Shown: positions 39,550 through 50,830 of the stretch, piece after piece
Numbering within the stretch: the first letter of the stretch is position 1
How the letters are laid out: every line of letters starts with the position of its first letter
Assembly: GCF_030445035.2 (NCBI RefSeq)
Contig: NC_080694.1
Location: 71,749,147-71,813,146, forward strand
Source of the DNA: Dasypus novemcinctus
Taxonomy: Eukaryota; Chordata; Mammalia; Cingulata; Dasypodidae
Direction of reading: 5' to 3'
Length of the DNA stretch: 64,000 nt
Translations under genes and position numbers: made by a program
The notes under the pieces: model-generated
Databases searched by the model: none
Seen by the model: only the letters and a program-made list of their open reading frames with translations
What the model was told of the DNA's origin: nothing

Positions 39550-39961
39550 GGGGTGGCGGACTTGGCCCAGTGGTTAGGGCATCTGTCTACCACATGGGAG
39601 GTTCGCGGTTCAAACCCCAGGCCTCCTTGACCCATGTGGAGCTGGCCCATGTGCAGCACTGATGTGTGCAAGGTGTGCCATGCCATGCAGGGGTGTCCCT
39701 TGTGTAGGGGAGCCCCACGTGCAAGGAGTGCACCCCATAAGGAGAGCTGCCCAGCGTGAAAGAAAGTGCAGCCTGCTCAGGAATGGCGCCACCCACACGG
39801 AGAGCTGATGCAACAAGATGACACAACAAAAAGAAACACAGATCCTGGTGCTGCTGACGACAACTGAAGAAGCAGACAAAGAAGATGCAGCAAATAGACA
39901 CAGAGAATAAATAACTGGGGGGGAGGGAAGGAGAGAAATAAAAAAATAAATAAATCTTTAA
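39550..39961 (+). mobile_element. DAS-III-like tRNA-derived SINE
   Basis: A box tggttagggca at 39571-39581, B box ggttcaaacccc at 39607-39618, a body matching 3003-3375 in reverse, and an aaaaataaataaatcttta tail. The 15-bp target-site duplication aaaaatagta(a/g)taca lies at 39535-39549 and 39962-39976 with one mismatch. Pol III type-2 promoter boxes are present, but as a SINE it encodes no protein. Confidence 0.92.
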
Positions 39962-40039
39962 AAAAATAGTAGTACAATTCTGCACATGTTAAATGGTTAA
40001 AAATCCATAAATATTGCAATAAATGTGGCACTTTCCCTT

Positions 40040-40275
40040 GGGAAAAAAGTTGTCCAAATGTAAAGCATAATGTAAACTATAGACCATGGTTACTAGCAAT
40101 GCATCAATATGTGTTCATCAATTGTAACAAATGTTCCACACTCATGTAAGATGTAAGATGTTATTAATAGGGAAAAAATATGAGAGGGGGAGGGGGTAGG
40201 GTATACAGAAATCCCCTATATTTTCAATATAACTTTTCTGTAGTCTAAAACTTCTTTAAAAATAAAGTTAAGAAA
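40040..40275 (+). mobile_element. L1 3'-end fragment
   Basis: Contains gtaaactatagaccatgg, atgtgttcatcaattgtaac, a G-rich tract and cctatattttcaatataact, then an A-rich end (40255-40275). It is older than the adjacent SINE and closest to the terminal module of the window's L1 copies. Confidence 0.75.
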
Positions 40276-42234
40276 ACAAATAGTAAGTGAGGTTGAAATG
40301 CTGGAACTTCCCTCGAATATTGGAGAATAAGGAATTGGCAGGCACAGGAATATAGGAATTTTGGAATCTATTTAATGCATTGTGCTGGCCACCTACTAAA
40401 CAGGTCCTTTGGAAGACTTGAAGGACATTTCCTTCAGCAAGGAATTTAGAAGAGATTTGGTGAGGAGGGCATCAATATTCTTAAAATGCTCTATATTATC
40501 TGACATCTGTGGTCCAGAGATGATGGTGGGAAATGCAGCAGTAGAACTGGATACCTGATACTGCGAATAATGATAACCTGGAAAATTAGATGTCAAGAGC
40601 CACTCAACCACCATAGAGAAAGTGAGAGCAGAGACCACAATTAAGCAGGAGGACTGGGTGCTTTGGCATACAGGGATCTGTGGTGGTAGACAATTTATCA
40701 TAAGTTTCCTGGAAATAAAACACTAAGGCACCCTACTAAGATAGCATTTGGACTATTTTAGGAGGAAATGTCTATATCTGGGATCAGAAGCATAACTTGA
40801 ATCAACATAATTTTCATGGCATGTTTTCCATTTTCCAGACCTAAACCAATTCCCAGATCCAGGCCCCTCAATTGAGAAAGAAGATAATCCTCTTAAGAAC
40901 TGATCCTGCTATGCTGTTAAATATAATTCAAGATTCTTCCCCAGGGGACATTTCAGTCTTTTAATGAGTTGGCCGCATGCTGGAGAAGGAGGTCATTAGC
41001 TACTGACTCTGAAGGGTTGCCAGTCCCTGGTTACCTGGTAATTCCCAATGCTGTTTTGATGCTTGCCTGGTAACTGAGAAGGAATGAAGGCTTGGGAGTG
41101 AGTTGTAACAGATTCACGTTCATTTCCAAAAACAGTCCATTCATTTATTGTCTTTATTCTCTAAGAAAAAGAACACTAGAGGTAATTTTGCTGTGTAAAC
41201 TACTATGAAATTTGCCTGAAAAATTTTAATAGCTTCAAAGAGCATTGTAAGAAGTTAAAGTTCATAGTGGCAGAATCTCTGGGGACATGGAGAAAAATGA
41301 AATAATAAACACCTGTAACTATTAAATTTTTAATGAGATCCCTTGGGTCACACTCCTTCCTCTTGAAAATATCTGCTTAGTGAAAATCTCCCTTGTTCTT
41401 TCCTTGACATTTGATTGCATGTTTTTTTAGGAGTTACCAAGGATTGAAGCAGGACCTCATACATGGGAAACAAGTGCTCAACCAACTCTGTTACACCTGC
41501 TTCCCCCTTGACTTTTAACAGCAAATATCAGTCTCTTTATTCAGAATCCTTGAGGCTTTCTCCCTCAGTTACTCAAAGGATGACAATGGCTAACATAACA
41601 ATTCTTCAGTTTATCAAAAAAGTAGGAGTGAACTATCCAAAAGGTGGATAGCAATAGATAGAAGCATTATCTAGTACTTTAACATTCTCAATGTGTGTTT
41701 CCATTTTTTTTCTTTCTCAAATCTTTAGAATATAAAACAGATTGCAGTAAATAAGCCAACTATTCAATGAAATGAAAGTTAGACTGTGTCTTATTTTCAC
41801 TTAGATATTGGGGGAAATTTAGTGAATATTCAGGAAACTAAAACTCTTCAATGCTTTTCCTTGAAATTTATATTCATTAATTGTATATTTTAATGAATAA
41901 ATACCAAACATTTGAAAAATGAAAAGATCTTGTTATTTTCTCTAAACTGACCCATTTTTGTAAGAATAAAAAATAAACTATAAGTATGAAACTATAAGTA
42001 TGAAGGTATGTTTAGTAGTATATAGCCAGTGGTAGAACCTACACAACCAAAGTAAAATTTAAACAATAAAGAGTAGGTGTGGCTCAGTAGTAAATATATA
42101 TATATATTTATATATGCAATTATCCAGAACTCTACTAACATTTTTAGTTGACTAAAACAAGTTCTGAAACTAAAATCTTTTTTAAAATCATTTTAATTAT
42201 TTAATGATTTTTTTAAAAAATACCTTTACTTTTT
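40276..42234. other. Unassigned DNA with one SINE
   Basis: No gene was recognised. It holds the short tRNA-SINE at 41424-41508 and an AT microsatellite at about 42098-42116. The sequence gtaggtgtggctcagtagta at 42073 resembles the head of a tRNA-derived SINE, but only ~20 bases match. Confidence 0.4.
41424..41508 (-). repeat. Short tRNA-derived SINE (DAS-I-like monomer)
   Basis: On the minus strand: gcaggtgtaacagagttgg, ttgagcacttgtttcccatg, then a B-box-like ctgcttcaatcc and an A run (complement of 41424-41430). It resembles the tRNA-derived head of armadillo SINEs. Confidence 0.6.
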
Positions 42235-42960
42235 AATACACTTTTGATTTTTTTAAAAGATACTTAGTTTACATAAAATATTACATTAAAAAAATAAGAG
42301 ATTCCCAGATGCCCCACTCCCCCACCTCCTACTTTTCCCCACATTAACAATTTTTTCATTAGTGTGGAGTGTGGTACATACACTGCAATTGATGAACACA
42401 TTTTGGAGCACTGCCACAAAGCATGGATTATAGTTTACATTGTAGTTTAAACTCTCTCCCACTCTATTCTGTAGGTTACAGCAGGATATATAATGGCCTG
42501 AACCTCTTGTTGCAGTGTTATTCAGTACAATTCCAAGTCCCAAAAATGCCTCTGTATTACACCGTTTTTTCCTCTCCCTACCCTCAACACCTCCAGGGGC
42601 CACTGTCTACACATCAATGATATGATTTTTCCCATTGCTAGAATCACAATAATTCTATAGCAGAATACCAGTAAATCCACGCTAGTCAATATTTTATTCC
42701 CCAATCCTGAAGACTCTGTGATGGTGATGTCCAATATGGCCAATGGATGGGACTCTATTCCTTGCAGTTGTAGACACTCTCTGTTGCTTGGTATGGTGGT
42801 TGTCCATCTTCTCCTCCATGTTAGCTGTCCTGAGTGAGTACAATTACTTGGAGAGTAGGTGTTGCATCTCTGTTGAGATTCATAAACCAACTGGCACATG
42901 GACAGCCCAAAGAGTTAAGTCTCTTGCATGTATACCTACCAACTCCAGCACAAAGGTTTC
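42235..42960 (-). mobile_element. 5'-truncated L1 3' UTR copy D
   Basis: It is the reverse complement of the L1 3' UTR end. The terminus (ttacattaaaaaaataagag at 42280) comes first, then ggattatagtttacattgta at 42425, and the antisense-frame segment at 42743 onward. The sense frame (42286-42603 and 42522-42899, minus) and antisense frame (42743-43036, plus) of the family are both legible. Confidence 0.85.
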
Positions 42961-43454
42961 CCCTTTGGTTGTTTATCTTTTTGTTCAGCTCCTTCCAGAT
43001 CATTGCCCTGAAGCCTCCAGCTCTGTGGGTTCCTAAAACAGCTCACTCAGGCAGGATCTTGCCCCTTCTCAGCTGTTCATTGTGAAAGAGCTGGTGAGTG
43101 TCCTTTTAAACCAATGCCAACTTGCTCTTCCCTCCCCCATATCTACTTTTAACTCACTAAATTCCTTGAGATGTTGTAAAGAAGCAGTAGGATGATAATC
43201 TTAATTTTGTGTTTGTGATATTGTAAGATCAGAAGTCTGAGGACCTGGGAAGTTTTGCTGTTGTAGAATAAAGTAGCTGAGTGAAAGACTGAATATATGC
43301 ATTAGACATCATGCATCCAATTTATTATGATATAAATTATTTGGTAATGATTTAAAAGGATGTGTTCTTTATGATATCAAGTTTGAATCATGGTCAAATG
43401 TAAGTAGAGAATAAAAGTTTTTAAAAAATTATTTTCAAATTTTCAACTTCATAA

Positions 43455-43645
43455 ATCAATTTTCCAACATTGGGATTGTTGCCATTCTGGACCAGATAAT
43501 TCTTTGTTGTGGGGTTGTCCTTATGTTGTAGTATGTTTAAATGTTTCCTGGCCTCTGCTCTCTAGATACCAGTAGCACCTCCTCCAGTTATGACAACTAA
43601 AAATGTCTCTCAGGTGGCAAAACTGCCCCCACCTGAGAACCATGG
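43455..43645 (-). repeat. MER5A-like hAT-Charlie fossil
   Basis: Order of the MER5A consensus in reverse: ggaccagataattctttgttg, tggcctctgctctctagatac, cagtagcacctcct, atgacaactaaaaatgtctc, cccacctgagaaccatgg. A non-autonomous DNA transposon relic common to placental mammals. Confidence 0.85.
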
Positions 43646-44169
43646 TTATAAATCAAGACATATTGTTGTACTCCGAAGTGTAGTTTATTACAGAGGAGTC
43701 AGCCTGTTGCATAGTTGTGAGACTAGCACAAATGAGCCTTCTAGGGCACAAAGCACACTCAGAGACACAAAGGCACAAACTCAAAAATAGGTTTGATAAA
43801 ATGTGTTTTATGAAAAACAAAAAGTGTCCTTTTGTTTTGTTTTATTATACATGGTTTAAGAGCTTCAGTTTTTAAGGTAAGAGAAAAGGTAATTTTTATA
43901 AATGTTGAGCTCTTTTCAGTGCATTTAAAATTTCACTAAAAACATTTTTGCAATGGGAGAATAATTTTATTTTAATTTTTTATTCTCAACTGTGGAGGCA
44001 TGAGGGAACATCTAGGAAACGTGAATGTGACATAAATGTGCAATATTTTCAATTACCGCCTGCTCTTCAAGTTGCCATCTGTGTTTGGGGGGCTTGGTGA
44101 TTGGGGTTCAGGGGCTGAGCATAGATGGTAGGACAGGAAGGGCTCTGGTGGAGGGCGAGGGTGAGAAGA
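43646..44169. other. Unassigned DNA 3' of the OR pseudogene
   Basis: No gene was recognised. The upper part is the 3' flank of the minus-strand OR pseudogene. Confidence 0.4.
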
Positions 44170-45011
44170 GGTGAAGTGTCTATTCCTGAGGGAGAGTGAG
44201 AAACTTGCCATGCTCATGCATGTTAGGGTTCTTGGGCTGAAGGTAGACAGCAGTGATGGTGCCATACAAAAGGGAGACCGCAAGAAGGTGAGAATTGCAT
44301 GTGCCAAGCTTCTGCCCTGCACTTGACCTTATCCTCAGCATAGCCTTCGCAATAACGTTGTAAGGGAAGGATAATGATCAAGGGCATCACCAGGAGAACA
44401 ACACTGGCTATGGATATCTGGACCTCATTGTAGGTGGTGTCTCCACTTGAGAGCTGAAACAGGGCTGGAACTTCACAGACAGTGTGGTCCACCCTCCAGT
44501 GGGTGGAGAAGGGTACCTCGAGTGTGGCAAGAGATTGGATTGAAGACTGAAGCAGACCAAGCCCCCTGCCAGGATGGCCAGCTGGAGACAAAGGTTTGGG
44601 CACATGATAATAGTATATTGTAGAGAATGACACACTGCCATATATCGGTTCATAGCCATTACCACCAGAAGGACACATACAGTGATCCCAATCCACATGA
44701 ATACATAGATTTGACTGGCACAACCAGTGTAGCTGATGGTCTTCTCTGGACCTCAGAGATTAAGCAGCACCTGTGGGACACAGCTGCTGGTGAAACAGAG
44801 CTGCAGCAAGGAAAGGTTGGAAAGAAAGAAAAACATAGGGATGTGCAGTAGTGCATCCTTGGAGGAGACAAAAATGATGACCATATTTCCCACAAGAGTC
44901 AAGTAATAAAAAGTCAGGATGACCCAAAAAAAGAATCTTCACCAAAAATGGCTTGGCAGAAAAGCCTGAGAGGATGAAATCACTGTGGCTTCCATTGAAC
45001 ATTGTGGCCAT
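44170..45011 (-). pseudogene. Olfactory receptor pseudogene, OR family 2-like
   Basis: The start is at 45009-45011 (MATMFNGSHSDFILSGFS), with a glycosylation site NGS. Frames then shift repeatedly: within TM1 (about 44930); a stop after VPQVLLNL near 44755; and another shift inside TM4-loop 2 (about 44560), after which [21 protein letters not shown] and TM5 are legible at 44460-44360. The DRY motif reads NRY ([10 protein letters not shown]). Downstream, SHLLAVS and YLQPKNP are present, but TM7 with NPxIY appears deleted, GKF running almost directly into SLRN near 44190. VCEVPAL, GDTTYNE and LQPKNP fit family 2 (2H-like), by memory. Multiple shifts, a stop and the TM7 loss rule out function. 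A full-length L1 sits about 50 bp upstream of the start. Confidence 0.9.
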
Positions 45012-45060
45012 AACTTCTGGGGCAATAACCTCTTTGTGGAAATGCTCAAAAGCAGTTGCT

Positions 45061-46471
45061 GAGAGGCAGGGCAAGATGGCATCTGAGTGAGTGCACCTTA
45101 TGGTCTCTCCTGTGAAGAGGTGGAGGAGTGTGGTTGGAGTCTTGCTGGAGTGGGTTCTCTTGGGGGCTTGCAGGGCGGAGGGTGTGTGGACATTGATTTG
45201 GAAAGCGAGTGGCAGAGGTGGTGCTTGCTAAAGGTAGAATTGTGGCTTACAAGTACAGAGGTCTGAAGCTGTGGACTGGCAGGACCCTTCCCCCTGGTAC
45301 TGGCGGCTGCAGTGTTTTCTGAGATCTGTCGGTTGTGAAGTGGAGTTCCTGCGCCCTGTGGTCCTCTGATGTGTGGTCCCCAGGTCAGTGTCACCTGAGC
45401 TGCAATAGCCTGTGTTCCACAGACCTATGTGCCCTGGGTCTGCAGAGTCCTGGGCTTCACTTTCTCAAGTGCAGCACTCCTGGATTTCCAGGATTGTCTT
45501 AGGCCTCTGGCATTGAACTCACTCCATGGGTGGGAAGGAGCATGCCACCTGGGTTGGGGAGAGACTGGGAAGAGAGGAGTGGCGAATCTGCTGAGAAAGC
45601 CTGATTCACTTAAATACCCTGGGATAGAAAACTTGGCCTGAGAGAAGGTGGAGTCAGAAAATCAACAAACAAGCCCTCTCATAACACACCTAAAGGAGAG
45701 GGATTGTAGGAGGTGCTTTTCAAGGCTCCAATAGCATACTTGGGGTTCCTGGTGAGGTGTGGGTCATTTCTCTCTGGAAATTAAGAGTCATTGTTTTCTG
45801 TGTGGAGCTGACTCAACAAGGATCCACTTGAATCTTCTACCAGACCTCTCAGGCAGTTTTCCTGCTGCCTGGGAGAAAGGGAAATGAGGAAGAGAGAAAA
45901 GGGGGAATGTCAGATCCCTAAGTGTTTTATTTTACAAACAGGATTTCTTGCTTGAATTTTTCCCTAGTATTTGGCTGGATTTTCCTTCCTCTTTATCCCC
46001 CCAAGGCCCTTTTTTCTTTCTTTTTTCTTTCTTTCTTTTTTTCTTTTTCTTTTCCTGGCTTACTTCCCCATTCCCTTTTGTCCCTTCTTTTTTTCTCTTT
46101 CTTTTTCTCTGCTTTCTTATTCTTCTTACATTAAGTACTGTAGGGAGAGCTTCACATTTGCTGTATTTCTTCATCCTCCATTTACTCTTTTCTGTGTGTA
46201 TTGATTTTGGCCACCAACACTATTCCCTTTCCTCTACATCTTTCTATCCTCCATTATTGATTGTTTCTCTTACATTACACCTCTCTTGGTTTGCCCCCCT
46301 ATTTTTTTTTACTTTTTATTACTAATACCTTTGTTCTGTTTTCTGCCTTATATTCACTCTTTATATTATTGTCCTCCCTTTTCTCTTTCCCTCTCTCCTG
46401 AACACACAAGCCTTTTAATTCACACTGTACTCCTCCTCATATTCAGATTTTTACATACTTTACTTTTCTTA
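45061..46471 (+). promoter_or_regulatory. L1 5' UTR / internal promoter with YY1 site
   Basis: The element begins gagaggcagg followed by gcaagatggc (45071-45080). CAAGATGGC near the first base is the YY1 site that positions transcription in mammalian L1s. The next ~900 bp is moderately GC-rich. From about 45985 it turns into a nearly pure polypyrimidine tract (46008-46122 especially) before ORF1. The ORFs here (45922-46325) reflect composition only. Confidence 0.8.
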
Positions 46472-47311
46472 CAAACTAAAAACCAGGAAGAGGAGCAGAA
46501 CATCGAACAAATAATTAAAAATCTCAAAACTTATATTAGGGGCCAATATGATAAGATTAAGGAAGAGATTAAGAATATGGAGAAAACAGTTGGAGAGAAT
46601 ACAGAAGAAACTGCAAACATACCCAAAAATAAAATGGATATGATGGTGATGAACAGCACAATTCAAGAAATCAAAAATACACTCTCAGCAAGTAAGAGCA
46701 GACCCGAAGAGGCAGAGGAGAGATTAAGTTATGTGGAAGATAGTACATCTGAAATCAAACAGATAGTAGAACAAGTCGATAAAAAATAGAAAAAAATGCA
46801 GCAGGGCCTTAGGGACCTGAATGACAATGCAAAATATGCAAACATACATATTATAGGCATCCCAGAAGGAGAAGAAAAGGGAAAGGAGACAGAAGGGGTT
46901 TTGAAGGAAATAATGGCTGAAAACTTCCCAAACCTATCAAGGGAGATGGATGTACATGTCCAGGAAGCATAACTCACCCCAAACAGCATAAATCCCAACA
47001 TGCCTACCCCAAGACATATACTTGTCAAGTTATCCAACACTCAAGACAAAGAGAAAATGCTACAAGCAGCAAGAGAAAGGAGAACCATCACATACAAAGG
47101 AGACTCCATAAGATTAAGTGATGATTTCTCATCTGAAACCATGGAGGCAAGAAGAGAATGGCATGACATAGTCAAGGTACTAAAAGAAAAAAATTTCCAA
47201 CTGAGAGTACTCTATCCAGCAAAGTTAACATTCAAAAATGATGGCAAGTTCAAAATATTTACCAATAAACAGAAACTAAGAGAGTATGCCAATAAGAACC
47301 CTGCCCTTTAA
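46472..47311 (+). pseudogene. L1 ORF1, broken by two stops
   Basis: ORF1p is the trimeric RNA-binding chaperone of L1. About 280 codons stay in one frame, but TAG (46787-46789) and TAA (46970-46972) interrupt it. Domains in order: N-terminal coiled coil (NLKTYIRGQYDKIKEEIKN to about 46780); RRM (NIHIIGIPEGEEKGK near 46842, HILVKLS near 47015); and C-terminal domain ending LREYANKNPAL. No clear initiator ATG directly precedes the coiled coil; the only upstream in-frame ATG (46286) lies in the pyrimidine-rich leader. Inferred inactive. Confidence 0.88.
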
Positions 47312-47451
47312 GAGATACTAAAAAGAGTTCTGCAGGAGGAAAGAAAAAAACAAGAGAGAGAGAGTTGGAGGAGAGTGTAAGAGCAACTAAGAAGACAAAA
47401 ACAGGAAACGAAAATCAAACAGAATTTGACAAACACAAACGTAAAGAAAAT

Positions 47452-50400
47452 ATGACTAACATAAGTAATTCCTTGAAAATAATAACACTGAATGTCAATG
47501 GGTTAAACGCACCTGTCAAGAGACTCATACTGGAAATAATAAAGAAATTAAGACTTTGAACAATATATTAGAGGAGCTTGAACTAATAGACATATACAGA
47601 ACATTACATGCAAATACAGCAGGATATACATTCTTCTCAAATGCACACGGATCATTCTCCAAGATAGACCACATTCTAGGCCACAGAAAAATTCTCAATG
47701 AACTCAGAAAGATTGAAATCATATGAAAATTTTCTCTGACCACAATGGAATAAAGATGGAAATCTGCAAGGATCAGAGACCCAGATTTGGCACCAAGATT
47801 TGGAAGTTAAACACATACTCTTAGAAAAGCAGTGGATCAAGGAGGAAATCTCAAAAGAAATTAATAACTACCTTGAAACTAATGAAAATTATAACATAAC
47901 ATATCCAAACTTATAGGATATGGCAAAAGCAGTACTGAGAGGGAAATTTATAGCCATAAATTCATACATCAAAAAAGAAGAGAGAGCTAAAGTTGAAGAA
48001 CTAAATGCACATTTGGGGAGTTATTGAAAAAACAACAAACTAACCCCAATTGAAGAAGAAAGAAAGAAATAACAAATATAAGAGCAGAACTAAATGAAAT
48101 AGAAAATAAGAAAGCACTTGAAAAAATAAACACAACCAAGAGCTGGTTCTTTGAGAAAATCAATAAAATTGACAAACCCTTACCTAGAGTAACAAAGAAA
48201 AAAAGAGAGAAGATGCAAATACACAAATAAGAAATGAGAAAGGAGATATCACCACTGATCCCACAGAAATAAAGACTATCATAGGAGGATGCTTTGAAAA
48301 GCTGTACTCCAGCAAGAACAACAATTTAGAAGAAATGGACAAATTCCTAGAAACACATAAGCAGCCTACATTGACAAAAGAAGAAGCTGATGATCTCAAC
48401 AAACCAATCTCAAGTAAAGAGATAGAATCAGTCATTAAAAACCTCCAAACTAAAAAGAGCCCTGGGCCAGACAGCTTCACAGGTGAATTCTACAAAACAT
48501 TCCAGAAAGAACTAACACCAATCTTGTTTAAAATCTTCCAAAAAATTGAAACAGAAGGAACATTGCCTAACTCATTCTATGATGTCAAAATTACTCTAAT
48601 ACCAAAGCCAAACAAAGACACCAAAAGAAAGGAAAATTACAGACCAATCTCTCTAATGAACCTTGATGTGAAAATCCTCAACAAAATACTTGCTAATCGT
48701 ATTCAATAACACATTAAAGTAATTATACACCATGACCAAGTGGGGTTCATTCCTGGTATGCAAGGATGTTTCAACATAAGAAAATCAATCAATGTAATAC
48801 AACATGTAAACAGATTTAAGGCAAAAAATCACATGATTATATCTATAGATGCAGAAAAAGCATTTGACATAATGCAGCACACTTTCTTGATAAAGACACT
48901 GCAAAAGTTTGGAATACAAGGAAATTTTCTGAACATGATAAGGAGTATATATGAAAAACCCACAGCCAACATCATTTAAAATGGTGAAATCCTAAAATCT
49001 TTCCCTATAAGATCAGGAACAAGACAAGGATGCCCACTATCACCCCTCCTTTTTAACATATTCTTAGAAGTACCTGCTTGAGCAGTGAGGCAAGAACCAG
49101 ACATAAAAGGCATCCACATTGGAAAGGAAGAAGTCAACATTTCACTATTTGCAAATGATATGATCCGATACATAGAAAACCCTGAGAAGTCTACAACAAA
49201 GTTTCTAGAACATATAAATGAGTTCATTAAAGTCACAGGTTACAAGACAAATGTACAAAGATCAGTTGCATTTCTGGACACCAATAATGAGCAATCTGAG
49301 GAAGAAATCAGGAATCAAATACCATTTACAATAGTAAATTAAAAAAAACAAATACCTAGGAATAAATTTAACTAAAGTGGTAAAAGACTTTTACACAGAA
49401 AACTACACAACACTGTTCAAGGAAATCAAAGAAGACCTAAACAAATGGAAGAATATTCCCTGTTCATGGATAGGAAGACTAAATATTATTAAGATGTCTA
49501 TCCTACCAAAACTGATCTACAGATTCAATGCAATCCCAAAAATTATCAACACATCATTCTTTAATAAACTAGAGAAGCTAATTATGAAATTTATTTGGAA
49601 AGGAAAGAGGCCCTGAAGAGCCAAAGACATATTGAAAAAGGAAAATGAAATTGGAGAACTCACACTACCTGACTTCAAAGCATACTCCAAAACTACAGTA
49701 GTGAAAAAAGCATGGTATTTGCACAAGGATAGACATAATGACCAATGGAACCGAATTGAGAGTTCTGATATAAATCCTCATATATATAGCCATATGGTAT
49801 TTGACAAGGCCACCAAACCCTCTCAACTGGGAGACAATGGCCTCTTCAACAAATGGTGCCTGGAGAACTGGATATCCATATGTAAAAGAATGAAAGAGGG
49901 TTACCAAATTACCGTATACAAAAATCAACTCAAGATGTATCAAAGACCTAAATATAAGACCCAAGACCATAAAGACCTTGGAAAGCAAAGTAGGGAAGCA
50001 TCTACAGGATCTTGTAATAGGAAAAAGCTTCCTGAACTTCACATCAAAAGCAAGAGCAACGAAGAACAAATAGATAAATGGGACTTCCTCAAAATTAAAG
50101 CCTTCTGCACCTCAAAGGAGTTTGTCAGGAAAGTGAAAAGAGTGCCTACACAATGGGAGAAAATATTTGGTAACCATATATCTGACAGTAGACATATCTT
50201 GCATATAAAAAGAACTCCTATATCTTGAAAATAAAAAGACAAACAGCTCATTTAAAAATGGGAAAAAGATTTGAACGGACACTTCTCCAAAGATAATACA
50301 CAAATGGCTAAAAATTACATGAAAAAATGGTGAAAATCCCAAGCTATTAGGGAAATATAAATCCAAACAACAAGGAGATACCATCTTACTTCCACAAGAG

Positions 50401-50830
50401 TGACAGCATGAAATAATCAGAAGACTAAAATTATTGAAGAGGATGTGGAGGAAGGGGAATGCTCATCCACTGCTGGTTGGAATGCAGAAGGATCCAGCCA
50501 TTCTGGAGGACAGTTTGGCAGTTTCTCAAAAAATTAGCTAAAGGTTTGTCATATGATCCAGCAAATTCACTGCTGGGTATATATCAAGAAGATCTGAAAA
50601 CAAGGACATAAACTGATACATGCACACCAATGTTCATAGCAGCACTATTCACTATTGCCAAAAGTTGGAATCAACCCAAACGCCCATAAATAGATGAATG
50701 GATAAATAAAATGTGATATATATATATACAATGGAATACTACTCAGCTATAAGAACAAATACAGTACAAACAAATGTGATAACATGGATGAATCTTGAGA
50801 ACCTTATGTTGAGTGAGGCAATCCAGGCAT
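47452..50830 (+). pseudogene. L1 ORF2, endonuclease deleted, RT mutated
   Basis: It starts MTNISNSLKIITLNVNGLN, the endonuclease N-terminus. After about 35 codons it jumps to the domain's C-terminal part (NNILEELELIDIYRT, HGSFSKIDHILG), so some 150 residues of endonuclease are missing. Frameshifts and stops follow throughout. RT landmarks: [18 protein letters not shown] near 48610; SIDAEKAFD at 48842-48868; and the FADD box at 49148-49159 reading FAND, with catalytic Asp changed to Asn (aat 49154-49156). The C-terminal region (49632-50228 and on to ~50830) is legible. It cannot nick or reverse transcribe. Confidence 0.92.

Noticed and set aside
39571-39618. tRNA-like A and B boxes that might indicate a tRNA gene
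   Set aside because: They are the head of a ~410-bp DAS SINE with tail and target-site duplication. The cloverleaf is not intact.
42073-42095. gtaggtgtggctcagtagta resembling a SINE head
   Set aside because: Only about 20 bases match and no body or tail follows. It is too short to call.
45922-46325. Overlapping plus and minus frames of 70-125 codons
   Set aside because: They cover the polypyrimidine tract of the L1 5' UTR. Phe/Leu/Ser and Lys/Glu runs are compositional.
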